Shown here one piece after another: positions 1 through 9,335 of a stretch of DNA of 33,155 nucleotides. A model generated the notes under the pieces. That model saw only the letters and a list, made by a program, of their open reading frames with translations. It was not told where the DNA came from and searched no databases. The DNA is from Desulfobulbus propionicus (lineage in GTDB: Bacteria > Desulfobacterota > Desulfobulbia > Desulfobulbales > Desulfobulbaceae). Each line of letters begins with the position of its first letter. The stretch's first letter is position 1. A program made the translations under genes and the position numbers. The stretch is from contig PDTE01000009.1 of the NCBI GenBank assembly GCA_002747135.1, forward strand, positions 1 through 33,155, in the 5' to 3' direction.

Positions 1-125
1 TCTGCATTAAATTATCCCGCAACCTAATAAAAAAATAACAGGATAATCCTATGCCTTGGCCCGCTCGTTTACTGTTCAGTTGTCAAAGATCAAAGTCAAA
101 AGGCTATTGTTTAGAACATACAGAA
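1..125 (-). promoter_or_regulatory. Putative rRNA operon leader with boxA-like site (transcribed leftward)
   Basis: Read on the minus strand, positions 92-80 give TGATCTTTGACAA, followed by CTGAACAGTAAACGAGC. This resembles the boxA antitermination sequence and leader or spacer segment that precedes 16S or 23S genes in many bacteria. A promoter-like pair lies just upstream at 131-160. No rRNA sequence is inside the window, so the operon itself is inferred to lie to the left. An alternative is a leader for another highly expressed RNA gene. Confidence 0.45.
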
Positions 126-130
126 CTTAC

Positions 131-160
131 TAATTAGCCATTTTAAATGACATTGGTCAA
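131..160 (-). promoter_or_regulatory. Sigma-70-type promoter for the leftward leader
   Basis: The minus strand carries a -35 TTGACC (forward 155-160), an 18-base spacer and a -10 TAATTA (forward 131-136), with AT-rich sequence further upstream. It sits about 40 bases before the boxA-like site, as expected for an rRNA promoter. The call rests on pattern only. Confidence 0.45.
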
Positions 161-319
161 GCTTTATTTGACTTTCCTGTGATGAAAATGAAAGTGTCGC
201 TTGACGCAACGGGAAATCAATATACTAATTGAGGTAAACTGAGTCAATACTTTTTTTTGATACTGTTGAAAAAATGATGAGGAAATATGAGGAAATATTG
301 AAATTATTATAAAAAATAA

Positions 320-475
320 AGGTGGCTGTCCCGATGCCCCTCCTTGGGAGATCAGGACTTGTCGCATGGAGGGATTGTAGCTGCCAGTCGCGTTTACCCA
401 AATTTGGGTCATCTGCAAGCAGTTAAAGATTGAAGTTCCTGATATCAAGGAGTTGTATTCTCTGTGACCAGGTGC
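320..475 (-). repeat. Palindromic intergenic repeat, family A (copy A1, eroded)
   Basis: This contains the family core on the minus strand: AGCTGCCAGTCGCGTTTACC, CCAAATTTGGGT and a terminal GCAAGCAGTTA. It is followed by an eroded extension that aligns with the extension beside copy A3 (9444-9490). It fills most of the gap before selA, and the rest of the 475 bases left of selA shows no convincing gene. Confidence 0.6.
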
Positions 476-488
476 AGAGAAAATATGT

Positions 489-1982
489 TTGCCTTCGCCT
501 GAAGATATGTTCTACCATGGGGAAGAAAGGAAACATCACTATATCTCGTACCTGCTCTCGTTCATGAAACATCTTTTGCCCCATATCCCAAAGATAGACG
601 ATTGTATTCACTTGCTCACTCAGTTACCCGTACTTGAGCACATACCCTTATCAAGGCTTAAATTCCTCATAAGATCATATATCAACCGCTTGCGGCAGCA
701 AATTCTGCAGGGGCATAACCCTGGCCCGCTTTCCCTGGATGATAACGGTATCCTTCCTGACCTGGTCTCCTACATTATCACCAGGCATCGACCACGTTTA
801 CGAAGGGTTCTCAATGCAACAGGTGTAATAATCCATACAAATCTGGGCCGTTCGCTGTTACCGGCAGCTTCAAGTGATGCGCTTTACTCAGCTGCAAGCA
901 GATACAACAACCTTGAGTTACAACTCGAAACGGGTAAACGAGGCAGTCGTTATCAACTCGTTGAAGATATTCTATGTGAAATAACAGGCGGGGAAGCTGC
1001 TCTTGTAGTCAATAATAATGCTGCTGCTGTTTTTCTTGCTCTGGAAACAATTGCCAGGGGCAAAGAGGTTGTTGTCTCACGAGGACAGCTGGTGGAAATA
1101 GGCGGCTCTTTTCGTATCCCTGAAGTAATGAAGCGAAGTGGAGCGCGGCTTGTCGAGATAGGTACCACCAACAGAACACACCTTCAGGACTATGAATCAG
1201 CAATAACAGCTGAAACCGGGCTCCTGTTGAGGGTGCATTGCAGTAATTACCGGATTATCGGTTTTACCTGCGAGGTTGCCAATGAAGCTCTTGTCACTCT
1301 GGGCAAGAAATATGGTGTCCCTGTTGTTGAGGATCTTGGTTCAGGCAGCTTTGTGGATACCAGCCAATTTGGCCTTGAAAAAGAACCAACCGTCCAGGAA
1401 GTGCTTGCTTCCGGGGTTGATGTCGTTACTTTCAGTGGAGACAAGCTCCTTGGAGGACCACAGGCAGGACTTATTGTCGGAAAAAAAGAGTATATTGAAC
1501 AGATAAAGCGCAATCCGCTTAACAGAGCCCTGCGGATTGATAAATGTACCCTGGCTGCACTGGAATCAGTATTACGCTGTTATCTGGATATGGATCAGGC
1601 CATAAAAGAGATCCCGACACTCAACATGATTGCAGCCTCCCTGGAAGAGGTGGAAACAAAAGCAAGATCATGTCTGGAGCAAATCAAGTATCACTGCACT
1701 GGCCTCTGCCATCTTGAGGTCGCCGACGTGTCTTCACGTGTAGGCGGAGGTGCCATGCCTGAGCAGAATATTCCCAGCAAGGCGCTTGCCCTGCGGCCAC
1801 TGACAATCAAGGCCAGTTCTCTGGAGAAACTGTTGCGGACGCAGGATATACCGGTAATAGGCAGGGTCGAGAACCAAACTCTGTTTTTTGATATGCGAAC
1901 AGTTGGCCATGATGAGGTGGAAATCCTGGCAGAGACGCTTGTGCGTGTCATCACAGGAGAGAAACAGGGGGAAGAGCCGTGA
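489..1982 (+). CDS. selA: L-seryl-tRNA(Sec) selenium transferase (selenocysteine synthase)
   Basis: This PLP enzyme converts Ser-tRNA(Sec) to Sec-tRNA(Sec) using selenophosphate, so the organism is inferred to make selenoproteins. Visible SelA signatures are LNATGVIIHTNLGRS (about residues 108-122), VNNNAAAV (174-181), VVVSRGQLVEIGGSFRIP (194-211), GTTNRTH (225-231), DLGSGS (282-287) and FSGDKLLGGPQAG, with the PLP lysine at about K319. The product from TTG 489 is 497 aa. In-frame ATGs at 507 and 564 are alternatives. The 564 start (472 aa) fits the usual family length near 463 aa better, but only TTG 489 has a purine-rich stretch (476-482) at normal spacing. The stop overlaps the next gene's start, which suggests co-translation. 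selB and tRNA-Sec are not in the window. Confidence 0.95.
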   Translation: MPSPEDMFYHGEERKHHYISYLLSFMKHLLPHIPKIDDCIHLLTQLPVLEHIPLSRLKFLIRSYINRLRQQILQGHNPGPLSLDDNGILPDLVSYIITRHRPRLRRVLNATGVIIHTNLGRSLLPAASSDALYSAASRYNNLELQLETGKRGSRYQLVEDILCEITGGEAALVVNNNAAAVFLALETIARGKEVVVSRGQLVEIGGSFRIPEVMKRSGARLVEIGTTNRTHLQDYESAITAETGLLLRVHCSNYRIIGFTCEVANEALVTLGKKYGVPVVEDLGSGSFVDTSQFGLEKEPTVQEVLASGVDVVTFSGDKLLGGPQAGLIVGKKEYIEQIKRNPLNRALRIDKCTLAALESVLRCYLDMDQAIKEIPTLNMIAASLEEVETKARSCLEQIKYHCTGLCHLEVADVSSRVGGGAMPEQNIPSKALALRPLTIKASSLEKLLRTQDIPVIGRVENQTLFFDMRTVGHDEVEILAETLVRVITGEKQGEEP

Positions 1983-4117
1983 TGCGCTCCTTTCATTCAG
2001 GAGATGAGGTCGTCATGCTTGATGAGATCGACTTTATTGTCCTGCACCAGGCATTTGTAGACGAAATCCTGTCAGTCTTACCCGTGCCCGCGACTGTTTC
2101 CTTTGCCTCAGGCAGTAGAAAAAGTGCCTTTTTGCCCAGTATGTCACAACGCAGTATGGAGGCATGGGATCAGGCCGAAAATCATAAATCTCCCCTCCTG
2201 CTGGGCACTGACACGCTTGTTTTTTCCGTATCAGTGTCAGGATCACGTATATATGTTCTTGTCACCGAGGTGGATCCAGCCTTACTCGCCAAGATGTCAT
2301 TATCCTGGCTGGAGCAGCAGCAGGAAGAGATTGGCAGACGTCTTTTGCGGCTTAAGCAGCTGTATATTGAGCCTGAAGGCAGAATGTATTCCTGGCGGGC
2401 TGCTCTCCAGTTGGGAAAAGTTCCAATACAGGATGATGGCGTCTTTTGTTTTGTAAGCGTTGATTTTGGGAGTCGCGCTATTGCAGCCGATGAGGCAAGG
2501 TCTCAACGGGTTTCTGATTTGCTTTGCACTATAACCCCCGGAGTTGTTTTCTGGTATAATTGCAGGATATTTGGTCTTTATTTGCCAGGGGTGTCCGCTG
2601 AAAAAACCTTGATGTTTATTCGGCAGCTGCAGCGTCACCTGAAAAGGGAAGGGTGCAAGAGGGCACAGTTCGGTTTTTCTTCCTGTGGGGAGAATATGCT
2701 GACAGAATCCTGGCGCGGGCTGCTTGCTGCAGAAAAACGGGGACCTTTTGGTATATGTGATATTCACTCATTGGCGCTTGATCCCTTTGCCTTGCCACCT
2801 GAAGAGATCGTACAGCAGTTTAAAAGAAAATGGAGAGGAAAGAGTCATTTTTGTGTAGGTGCTGTGTTGTGGACTGAAGCAGCCAGGCCTGTCGAAGAGC
2901 GTAACCAGGTAATTTCCAGTTGTATTCTTGCGGAAGAATGCCATATTGATAATGACCGGCAATATACCTACCTGTTTTTTCACAGAGAAAACTATGATGA
3001 GCTTGTGCCTGTGTTTGGAGGAAACAAGGAGGCGCAAAAGAGGGGTATACAGGCGGTTGGCCTGGCCAGGTGGCCATGCCCGGGCCTGACCATGAACAAG
3101 AGCCAGACAATTGTTAACAGCTTGAAGGCCTTGAAGCACTGTTTGTTTCTTGAGCCAGGTTCAGTTGTTTTTTTTGACGGTACAACCCTGAATATAAGCG
3201 GTGACTATTACTTTGATCAGGGTGATTACTATACTGCTGCCCGTGACTACCGATCTGGTTTGCGGTTGTGCCCTGATAACATTAACCTGTTGAACAGTCT
3301 TGGTGTTACCCAAGTCGAACTGCGTCAATACAGCAGGGCAGAAAAAAGTTTTCGTGCGGTGTTGAGTCAGCAGCCGGATAATTATATGGCGCTGGTTAAT
3401 TTGGGCTTTTTGCAGCAGGCTTCAGGAAGGAATAAGCAAGCCATTCTTACCTTTGAAAATGCCCGTAAAACCGCTCCCCGCAAATCTTCGACTGGCGGTG
3501 AGGTCTTGCTCCCCCTGAGCCGTTTGTATATGGCTGGTGAGGAGTATGAACAGGCTGTCTCAGTACTTGAAGAATGGATGGCTTTGCCTGAAAGCAGCAA
3601 TGAGCATTTATTATATCGCTTATTGGGAAGATGTTATTATGAAATCGGTCGTAAAAAAGAGGCGGTTTTTATCTGCCAAAAAGCCTTGCAGCTTCATGCC
3701 CAGGATAGCGAATGTCTGAGTCTTCTTGGTATATTGTACCTTGAGCTTGGCCAGGGAGAGGATATTGGCGAAACCCTCTGTCGACAGGCGTTTTCCCTTA
3801 ATCCTGTCAACCCGGATATACTCTGCAGGTATGCGTTAACCTTGTATCTGAAAAAACAGTACGAACAGGCCCTGGATTATGTTACCGCTACCTTGCGCCA
3901 GGACAATTCTCATCTGCAGGCGCTGCTTTTATATGCGAATATTCTGGCTGCTTCAGGGCAATACAGGCAGGCTGTGCGTATACTGGAGAAAAATGCGCGA
4001 AAAAAAACGCTTACAGATAGGCGGCGACAGGCAATTATGAGACATCTTCAGAAAATTACAAAGAAGGGCAGCGGGTTATCGGGTTCATACATGGCGTCTT
4101 TCGAACCTGCCTTGTAA
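1982..4117 (+). CDS. TPR protein with a divergent GGDEF-like N-terminal half
   Basis: This 711-aa cytoplasmic protein begins at ATG 1982, overlapping the selA stop (TGATG), with GGGGGAAGAG just upstream. A GTG at 1979 and an ATG at 2015 are also in frame. The C-terminal part (about residues 405-690) is a run of tetratricopeptide repeats, for example NLLNSLGVTQVELRQYSRAE and NYMALVNLGFLQQASGRNKQ. The N-terminal 400 residues have no clear catalytic motif. Segments such as FGLYLPGVSAEKTLMFIRQL and GIQAVGLARWPCPGLT resemble degenerate nucleotide-cyclase/GGDEF folds seen in deltaproteobacterial TPR proteins, but the GGDEF signature is absent. The stop codon TAA (4115-4117) falls inside the terminal GTAACTAC of a family A repeat. 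A scaffold or signalling role is likely; the function is unknown. Confidence 0.8.
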   Translation: MRSFHSGDEVVMLDEIDFIVLHQAFVDEILSVLPVPATVSFASGSRKSAFLPSMSQRSMEAWDQAENHKSPLLLGTDTLVFSVSVSGSRIYVLVTEVDPALLAKMSLSWLEQQQEEIGRRLLRLKQLYIEPEGRMYSWRAALQLGKVPIQDDGVFCFVSVDFGSRAIAADEARSQRVSDLLCTITPGVVFWYNCRIFGLYLPGVSAEKTLMFIRQLQRHLKREGCKRAQFGFSSCGENMLTESWRGLLAAEKRGPFGICDIHSLALDPFALPPEEIVQQFKRKWRGKSHFCVGAVLWTEAARPVEERNQVISSCILAEECHIDNDRQYTYLFFHRENYDELVPVFGGNKEAQKRGIQAVGLARWPCPGLTMNKSQTIVNSLKALKHCLFLEPGSVVFFDGTTLNISGDYYFDQGDYYTAARDYRSGLRLCPDNINLLNSLGVTQVELRQYSRAEKSFRAVLSQQPDNYMALVNLGFLQQASGRNKQAILTFENARKTAPRKSSTGGEVLLPLSRLYMAGEEYEQAVSVLEEWMALPESSNEHLLYRLLGRCYYEIGRKKEAVFICQKALQLHAQDSECLSLLGILYLELGQGEDIGETLCRQAFSLNPVNPDILCRYALTLYLKKQYEQALDYVTATLRQDNSHLQALLLYANILAASGQYRQAVRILEKNARKKTLTDRRRQAIMRHLQKITKKGSGLSGSYMASFEPAL

Positions 4118-4335
4118 CTACTTCCCTAATACTCCTTACACTGCTTGCAAAGAGCCTTGCGCTTATATACAATAAGATTACTTGCTGGTAATCTGCTCCC
4201 AGCTCGCCCATCTGTCCGCATAAAGGGGCTATAGTTGCCGATCGCTCCTGCCCAGATCCGGGGAACCTGAAAGCAGCTACAGACGCAAAACAAAGGAAAC
4301 CAGGGCAGCGCATGCCCTGTGAGTAGTTACACTTG
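4114..4335 (-). repeat. Palindromic repeat, family A (copy A2, long form with a nested core)
   Basis: The outer ends GTAACTACT (4114-4122) and AGTAGTTAC (about 4323-4331) are perfect inverted repeats. An inner core (about 4189-4279) starts GGTAATCTGCTCCCAGCTCG and ends CTGAAAGCAGCTAC, with the central GGGGCTATAGTTGCC. The element fills the gap between the TPR gene and pilT and supplies the TPR gene's stop codon. Confidence 0.65.
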
Positions 4336-4362
4336 ATAAACTCTTTTTCTGGGGCGTAATGT

Positions 4363-5445
4363 ATGGCTCAAATAGACGCATTTTTCAAGCTTATGAATGA
4401 CGAAGGGGCCTCTGACCTTCATATGATGGCGGGACAGCAGCCAGTACTGAGGATCCGTGGTGATATGGAACGGGTCAAGTTCAAGGTGCTGGATGATGAT
4501 TTGCTCAAAACCATGCTTTATGAAATCTGCCCTGAGGATAAAATCAAGGTCTTTGAAGAAACAGGCGACCTTGATTTTGGCTATGAAATCCCAGGTCTTG
4601 CCAGATATCGTTGTAATTTTTTTCAGCAAAAATATGGCATCGGGGCAGTTTTTCGAGAGATCCCGAGTACTATCATGACAGTGGAACAGCTGGGGCTGCC
4701 CAAGGTTGTGGCAAAATTGGCAGGGTTGCCCAAAGGCCTGGTTCTGGTGACGGGCCCTACCGGTTCAGGTAAATCAACGACGCTTGCCGCCATCATGGAC
4801 GAGTGTAATCGTACGAGAAAGGATCATGTCTTGACTATCGAGGATCCCATTGAATTTGTCCACAAGTCGCAGCAGTGTGTAATCAATCATCGTGAAGTAG
4901 GCACCCATACAAAATCATTTAATGCAGCCTTGCGTGGCGCACTTCGTGAAGATCCGGATATTATTCTGGTTGGTGAGCTTCGTGATCTGGAAACCATCAC
5001 CCTTGCTATGGAGGCCTCCATGACCGGGCACCTGGTTTTTGGCACGCTTCATACCATCAATGCCATGAAAACCGTTGATCGTGTAGTAGAAGTATTTCCG
5101 GCCAACCAGCAGGAACAGGTCCGCTCCACCCTGGCTGACGCCCTTCGCGCGGTTGTTTCCCAGACCCTGTTCAAACGGATAGATATCAAGGGCAGGGTGG
5201 CCGCGCTGGAGATAATGATCTGCACCCCGGCTGTGCGTAACCTGATCCGTGAGGCAAAAACTTTTCAGATCCCCTCTATTATGCAGACAGGGAAGAAATA
5301 TGGTATGCAGCTGCTGGATGATGCTATTATGGATCTGCTCCAGAAAAAGCAGATAAGCGCGGAAGACGCCTATATGAACTGTGCAGAAAAAGCAAGGTTT
5401 GTCAAATATCTTAAAAACCCTTCCCTCGATTTCACTGAAGTGTGA
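4363..5445 (+). CDS. pilT: Type IV pilus retraction ATPase PilT
   Basis: PilT is a hexameric secretion ATPase that depolymerises type IV pili from the cytoplasmic side of the inner membrane, powering twitching and DNA uptake. The 360-aa product shows Walker A GPTGSGKST (131-139), an Asp-box region TIEDPIEFVH (158-167), Walker B ILVGELRDLETI (201-212), the His box GHLVFGTLHT (222-231) and a C-terminal AVRNLIRE close to the AIRNLIRE signature that distinguishes PilT from PilB. Length matches the family. ATG 4363 follows a GGGG stretch at 4351-4354. It stands alone, converges with comEC, and no other pil gene is in the window. The nearby comEC is consistent with pilus-assisted DNA uptake, although the two genes are on opposite strands. 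Confidence 0.96.
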   Translation: MAQIDAFFKLMNDEGASDLHMMAGQQPVLRIRGDMERVKFKVLDDDLLKTMLYEICPEDKIKVFEETGDLDFGYEIPGLARYRCNFFQQKYGIGAVFREIPSTIMTVEQLGLPKVVAKLAGLPKGLVLVTGPTGSGKSTTLAAIMDECNRTRKDHVLTIEDPIEFVHKSQQCVINHREVGTHTKSFNAALRGALREDPDIILVGELRDLETITLAMEASMTGHLVFGTLHTINAMKTVDRVVEVFPANQQEQVRSTLADALRAVVSQTLFKRIDIKGRVAALEIMICTPAVRNLIREAKTFQIPSIMQTGKKYGMQLLDDAIMDLLQKKQISAEDAYMNCAEKARFVKYLKNPSLDFTEV

Positions 5446-5460
5446 GTAGTACATAGCTGA

Positions 5461-7965
5461 TCACTGCCAGGAAAGCCTTTTTCCTGAAACGGTAAGGATA
5501 TGCAGGTTAGTGCCATCGGTGCTGCAAATGACTGTGCCGTCCTGAGCAGTGATCAGCACCTGTATCTTTCTTTTCTTCCATTTCTCTACATGTTTTCTGT
5601 GGGGAAAGCCTTTTTTGCCATAACCAGATGAGACAACAATCGCCCTGGGCTGAACAGCGTCCAGAAACTCACTGCTGCTGGAGGTTATACTGCCATGATG
5701 AGGAGCGAGCAGGATATCGGCGTGTACGTCTCTTTTCCCAGCCAAAAGAAATTTTTCTGTTTTTTGGGTGATATCACCGGTAAAGAGAATACCTTTGGTA
5801 CCATGACGAAGGATAAAAACCAAACTTCGGTCATTTGAACTTAGATTTTCGTCTTTTGGCAGCAGGGAGTTTACCCCTAAGCTGGCCAGGCTGAAGTTCT
5901 GATTATGGGCAATAACCCGCCTGTTTTTGATGATCTCTGTGGAAACCCCTTTTTTCCGGGCGTATGCCAGCAGCTCTGCGTAGGAAGGTTTTTCCTCCCC
6001 CTGGCCGTTTACATAGAGCTTTGCAGGTGAGAAATGGTCGATGATATGGAAAATGCCATTGTAATGATCACCGTCCGGGTGCGTAATAACTATGGCGTCA
6101 AGTCTCCATATGCGGCTTCGTCTGAGAAATGGGCCGATAACATTATTGCCGACATTGAAACGTTGTGAGTGCGGGCCGCCGCCGTCAATCAGGTATTTTT
6201 TTCCATCTGGCAGCGTTATCAGGGAGGCGCTCCCCTGACCAACGTCAAGAAAAGATACGTCTGTCGTCTTTTGGTAAGGATTTTGCCAGAGAGAGGAAGT
6301 CAGCGACAGGGCCAGCACTGCCGGGATGACTATGAGTAATGGAACCTTGTACCTGAATGAGAGGCCGCGTATGAGAAAAATGGCGATAAAGGTGTAATAT
6401 AAGACGATCTCAAAGGTATTGGGGGTAATCATGTCAATGACTGCAAAGGGCAGTTTCGCTGCTGCTTCAATACAATAACCGGTGAGCATGATACCCAGGC
6501 TGCCGATGTTCAGGATGAATGCAGCTGCATCAGGAAAAAGGTATGACAGCGGCACGGCTGCCAGACCTGCAGGCAGTGCCCAGAAGCAAAGTAAAGGCTC
6601 TGCGACAAGGTTCATGATCGGGCCAGCGAGGGAAAAATAGTGAAAATGATAGATCATTACGGGGAGCGTCCCCAGCGAAGCCGCGCAGGAAACAGCCATC
6701 ATGGTCAGGATTACATGTACAGGGTGTCTCTGCTTTGTATGGGAGCTGGTGAATAGATGATCTAGCCTTGGCAGGATAAGTGCGATGGATAAAACTGCGG
6801 TTATCGACAACTGAAAAGAGGCAGAAACCAGCGCAAGTGGTTTACAGACGAGAATAAGTAATGCGGCTGCTGCAACAAGATGAAGCAGGTTTTTCTGGCG
6901 GCTTGTGACAAGCGCATACATGGCAAGAACCGCCATGACAAGAGCACGAAAAACAGGGGTGTTCATCCCGGCAATACCAGCATATATGAGAAGAAGTGGC
7001 AGCGTCAATACTCCAGCCAGTATTCGGATATGAGTATGAAGCAGCAGCCACTCGGATCTCCTGGCCAGTGAAATAAAGACAAAAGTGACCATTGCTCCCA
7101 GCAGACCAATATGCAGACCTGAAATAGCCAGAAGATGCATCGTTCCTGTTCTTTTAAAGTGTTCCAGTACCTGTGTTTGTATTCCTCCCCTGTAACCAAG
7201 TAGAAGAGCCTTGTATATGCCAGCTGTTTCCGGAGCACAATGGGTATCAAGAAAGCCGGCTGTGTACTGACGGATCTGTTCGGGGATATACCTGGTTGAA
7301 TGGAGAAAGGAAGAAGACGGTTCTTCTTTAACCTTGAGTATATGATGGCCTGATACGACCCAGCCGGTAACAAATACGCCCCGTTCTTTCATGTAAAGAC
7401 TATAGTCGAATGCGCCCGGAGTCTGGAAACTGTGGACAGGGGCAAGAGTTGCCAGGGCCATGACAATATCTCCTGCCTTGAACGTCGGTGGAAGTGCTCC
7501 CTGGACTGAAAGCCTGATGATTCCTGTTGTCTCCTGGAATGAGGGTTCTGTTTGCTTGCTGCCTGATGCTGGAAGAATGGCCTTGAGGTCGAGCCACAGC
7601 CGACTGCGTTCTCCGTCAAACTCAACCATTTTTATCAGGCTGCCGGTTACGGTGGCTTTCATTTTAGTGGTAACGACAAATCGAATGTGTTGTTTTGCCA
7701 CTGGGCCCTGTAGTGCATCCAAGGTCATGGCTGAACCAAGTGCCAGAAAAAGAATCATTGCTGCAACCGGACCGCAGCGGGAAAAACGAAGCGCTGCCAG
7801 GAGTAGAAGCACAAAGAGAGCAAGACAGGTATGCCAGGCGAGTTGGGGAGAAACAGATGAATGCAGCAGGTTGAAGCTGAGGGCCCCTCCCGCCATATAG
7901 GCCAGGGTAACCCAGATAAGGAGGTGATAGCGGAGGAAAAAGAGAATTTGCTGCCAGAGTAGCAT
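5461..7965 (-). CDS. comEC: DNA internalisation channel ComEC/Rec2
   Basis: ComEC is the inner-membrane channel that carries single-stranded DNA into the cytoplasm during natural transformation. The 834-aa product has the complete architecture: an N-terminal membrane and DUF4131-type region, a central multi-helix competence domain (LLAISGLHIGLLGAM near residue 280, later LIYAGIAGMNTPVFRALVMA) and a C-terminal metallo-beta-lactamase domain from about residue 573. That domain contains FLDVGQGSASLI, YLIDGGG, the metal motif THPDGDHYNG (about 625) and LLAPHHGS. It lies 25 bases downstream of waaA on the same strand, so co-transcription is likely. No Shine-Dalgarno sequence is evident before the ATG. 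It converges with pilT across 15 bases. Confidence 0.95.
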   Translation of the reverse strand: MLLWQQILFFLRYHLLIWVTLAYMAGGALSFNLLHSSVSPQLAWHTCLALFVLLLLAALRFSRCGPVAAMILFLALGSAMTLDALQGPVAKQHIRFVVTTKMKATVTGSLIKMVEFDGERSRLWLDLKAILPASGSKQTEPSFQETTGIIRLSVQGALPPTFKAGDIVMALATLAPVHSFQTPGAFDYSLYMKERGVFVTGWVVSGHHILKVKEEPSSSFLHSTRYIPEQIRQYTAGFLDTHCAPETAGIYKALLLGYRGGIQTQVLEHFKRTGTMHLLAISGLHIGLLGAMVTFVFISLARRSEWLLLHTHIRILAGVLTLPLLLIYAGIAGMNTPVFRALVMAVLAMYALVTSRQKNLLHLVAAAALLILVCKPLALVSASFQLSITAVLSIALILPRLDHLFTSSHTKQRHPVHVILTMMAVSCAASLGTLPVMIYHFHYFSLAGPIMNLVAEPLLCFWALPAGLAAVPLSYLFPDAAAFILNIGSLGIMLTGYCIEAAAKLPFAVIDMITPNTFEIVLYYTFIAIFLIRGLSFRYKVPLLIVIPAVLALSLTSSLWQNPYQKTTDVSFLDVGQGSASLITLPDGKKYLIDGGGPHSQRFNVGNNVIGPFLRRSRIWRLDAIVITHPDGDHYNGIFHIIDHFSPAKLYVNGQGEEKPSYAELLAYARKKGVSTEIIKNRRVIAHNQNFSLASLGVNSLLPKDENLSSNDRSLVFILRHGTKGILFTGDITQKTEKFLLAGKRDVHADILLAPHHGSITSSSSEFLDAVQPRAIVVSSGYGKKGFPHRKHVEKWKKRKIQVLITAQDGTVICSTDGTNLHILTVSGKRLSWQ

Positions 7966-7990
7966 AAAGAAACAGGAAAAGGAATCGTGC

Positions 7991-9304
7991 TCAGGAAGGG
8001 AGCAGCTGGTCTATGAGCTGCATGTGGCGATTGACAACTCCCTGGTGTTTTTTCACCCAGCATTGAGCAGCAGAACCGATGGAATTTCTTTTCTTTTTGT
8101 CTCTGAGCAGGGCATCCAGGGCCTGAAAAAGTGTTTTTTCGTCGTGTATCTGGACAGCACCTTTACTGGCAACAAGTGCCGCCGCTATTTCAGAGAAATC
8201 CTCCATGTGCAGGCCGAATAAAACTGGAATGCCCCACACTGCCGCTTCAAGAGGATTGTGCCCTCCCTTGCAGACAAGACTGCCGCCGACAAAGGCGACA
8301 GCTGCCCATTGATACATCATTGCAAGTTCACCAATAGTATCAAGAACACAGACATCTATGACCTGGTTGTCGACTAAAGCTGTTTTGATGCAGGCACTTA
8401 AGCCGTATTGCTCTGCCTGCCCGACCAATGCGCGACTGCGGCTAATATCGCGGGGAGCGACTAAAAGATGCAGAGGGGCATGTCTTGCTTTCAGTGATTT
8501 ATACGTGCTGAAGATAATTTCTTCTTCACCTGGATGGGTTGAACCGCAAATCCAGAGTAGTCTGTTTTCCTGCAGAAAAAAAGGGGAAGAAGAGCTGGTG
8601 AAGACCGGTTGCCTGTTCTGATTTCGGATAAGCAGGCTGGTGTCAAGTTTCAGGTTGCCCAGCGTTTGAACACGCTTATGACAGAGGCCAAGGCTGCGCA
8701 TCTTTTCAACCTCTGCCGCAGTTTGCATACAGAGGCAGGTGAAGCAGGAGAAAAGGGGCGTAAATAAGAATTTTAGTTTTCTGTACTGGTTATACGATTT
8801 TTGTGAAATGCGACCGTTTACCAGTATTGCCGGAATGTTGCGGTAATGGAGCATTATGAGCCAGTTTGGCCAGAAGTCCGTTTCTACAAGAAGAAATAAG
8901 TCAGGCCTGATCTGGTTGATATATGTATTGATGACAAAGGGGGCATCAAGCGGGGCGGCAATAATGGTGTCAACATGAGGGGCAAGGGTTTGTTTGGCAA
9001 TTTGTTCTCCTGAAGCAGAAGTGACAGAAAAGACAATTCGTACGTCTGGATGTCTCGCTCGCAGTTCCTTGACAAGGGGGAGGGAGGAAATTGTTTCACC
9101 CACTGAAAGGGCGTGCATCCAGATGGTCGCCCCAAAGCTGTCTCCTGATGTCCCCAGCTGCTGGTGCAACCCCCATCCCAGCCTGCGCTTAATCCTCTTT
9201 TGGTATTTGTCGCTGGCCAGAATAATGATCAGAAGAACTGGTGCTGCAGGTATGATCAGTACAGACGAGAAAAGATTGTAGAGCAGGAACAGGATATGCA
9301 GCAC
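7991..9304 (-). CDS. waaA: 3-deoxy-D-manno-octulosonic acid (Kdo) transferase
   Basis: WaaA transfers Kdo from CMP-Kdo onto the lipid A precursor at the inner membrane, so the cell makes LPS. The 437-aa product matches the usual length near 425 aa. It has an N-terminal membrane anchor, then the glycosyltransferase-30 segment IWMHALSVGETISSLPLVKE with the acceptor-side catalytic glutamate. Further matches are VFSVTSASGEQIA, DTIIAAPLDAPF, LVETDFWPN, CGSTHPGEEE and FVGGSLVCKGGHNPLEAA, the CMP-Kdo binding region. Start is GTG at 9304-9302, preceded by CTGGAG at good spacing. It is the first gene of the waaA-comEC pair. A family A repeat lies directly upstream. Confidence 0.95.
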   Translation of the reverse strand: MLHILFLLYNLFSSVLIIPAAPVLLIIILASDKYQKRIKRRLGWGLHQQLGTSGDSFGATIWMHALSVGETISSLPLVKELRARHPDVRIVFSVTSASGEQIAKQTLAPHVDTIIAAPLDAPFVINTYINQIRPDLFLLVETDFWPNWLIMLHYRNIPAILVNGRISQKSYNQYRKLKFLFTPLFSCFTCLCMQTAAEVEKMRSLGLCHKRVQTLGNLKLDTSLLIRNQNRQPVFTSSSSPFFLQENRLLWICGSTHPGEEEIIFSTYKSLKARHAPLHLLVAPRDISRSRALVGQAEQYGLSACIKTALVDNQVIDVCVLDTIGELAMMYQWAAVAFVGGSLVCKGGHNPLEAAVWGIPVLFGLHMEDFSEIAAALVASKGAVQIHDEKTLFQALDALLRDKKKRNSIGSAAQCWVKKHQGVVNRHMQLIDQLLPS

Positions 9305-9335
9305 TGTATCTCCAGGTAGTAAGCAGGATCATAAG

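Noticed and set aside
5468..5487. CAGGAAA...TTTCCTG hairpin at the end of comEC as a shared terminator
   Set aside because: It lies within the last comEC codons, is only 7 bp and lacks a convincing T run after the stem for either strand.
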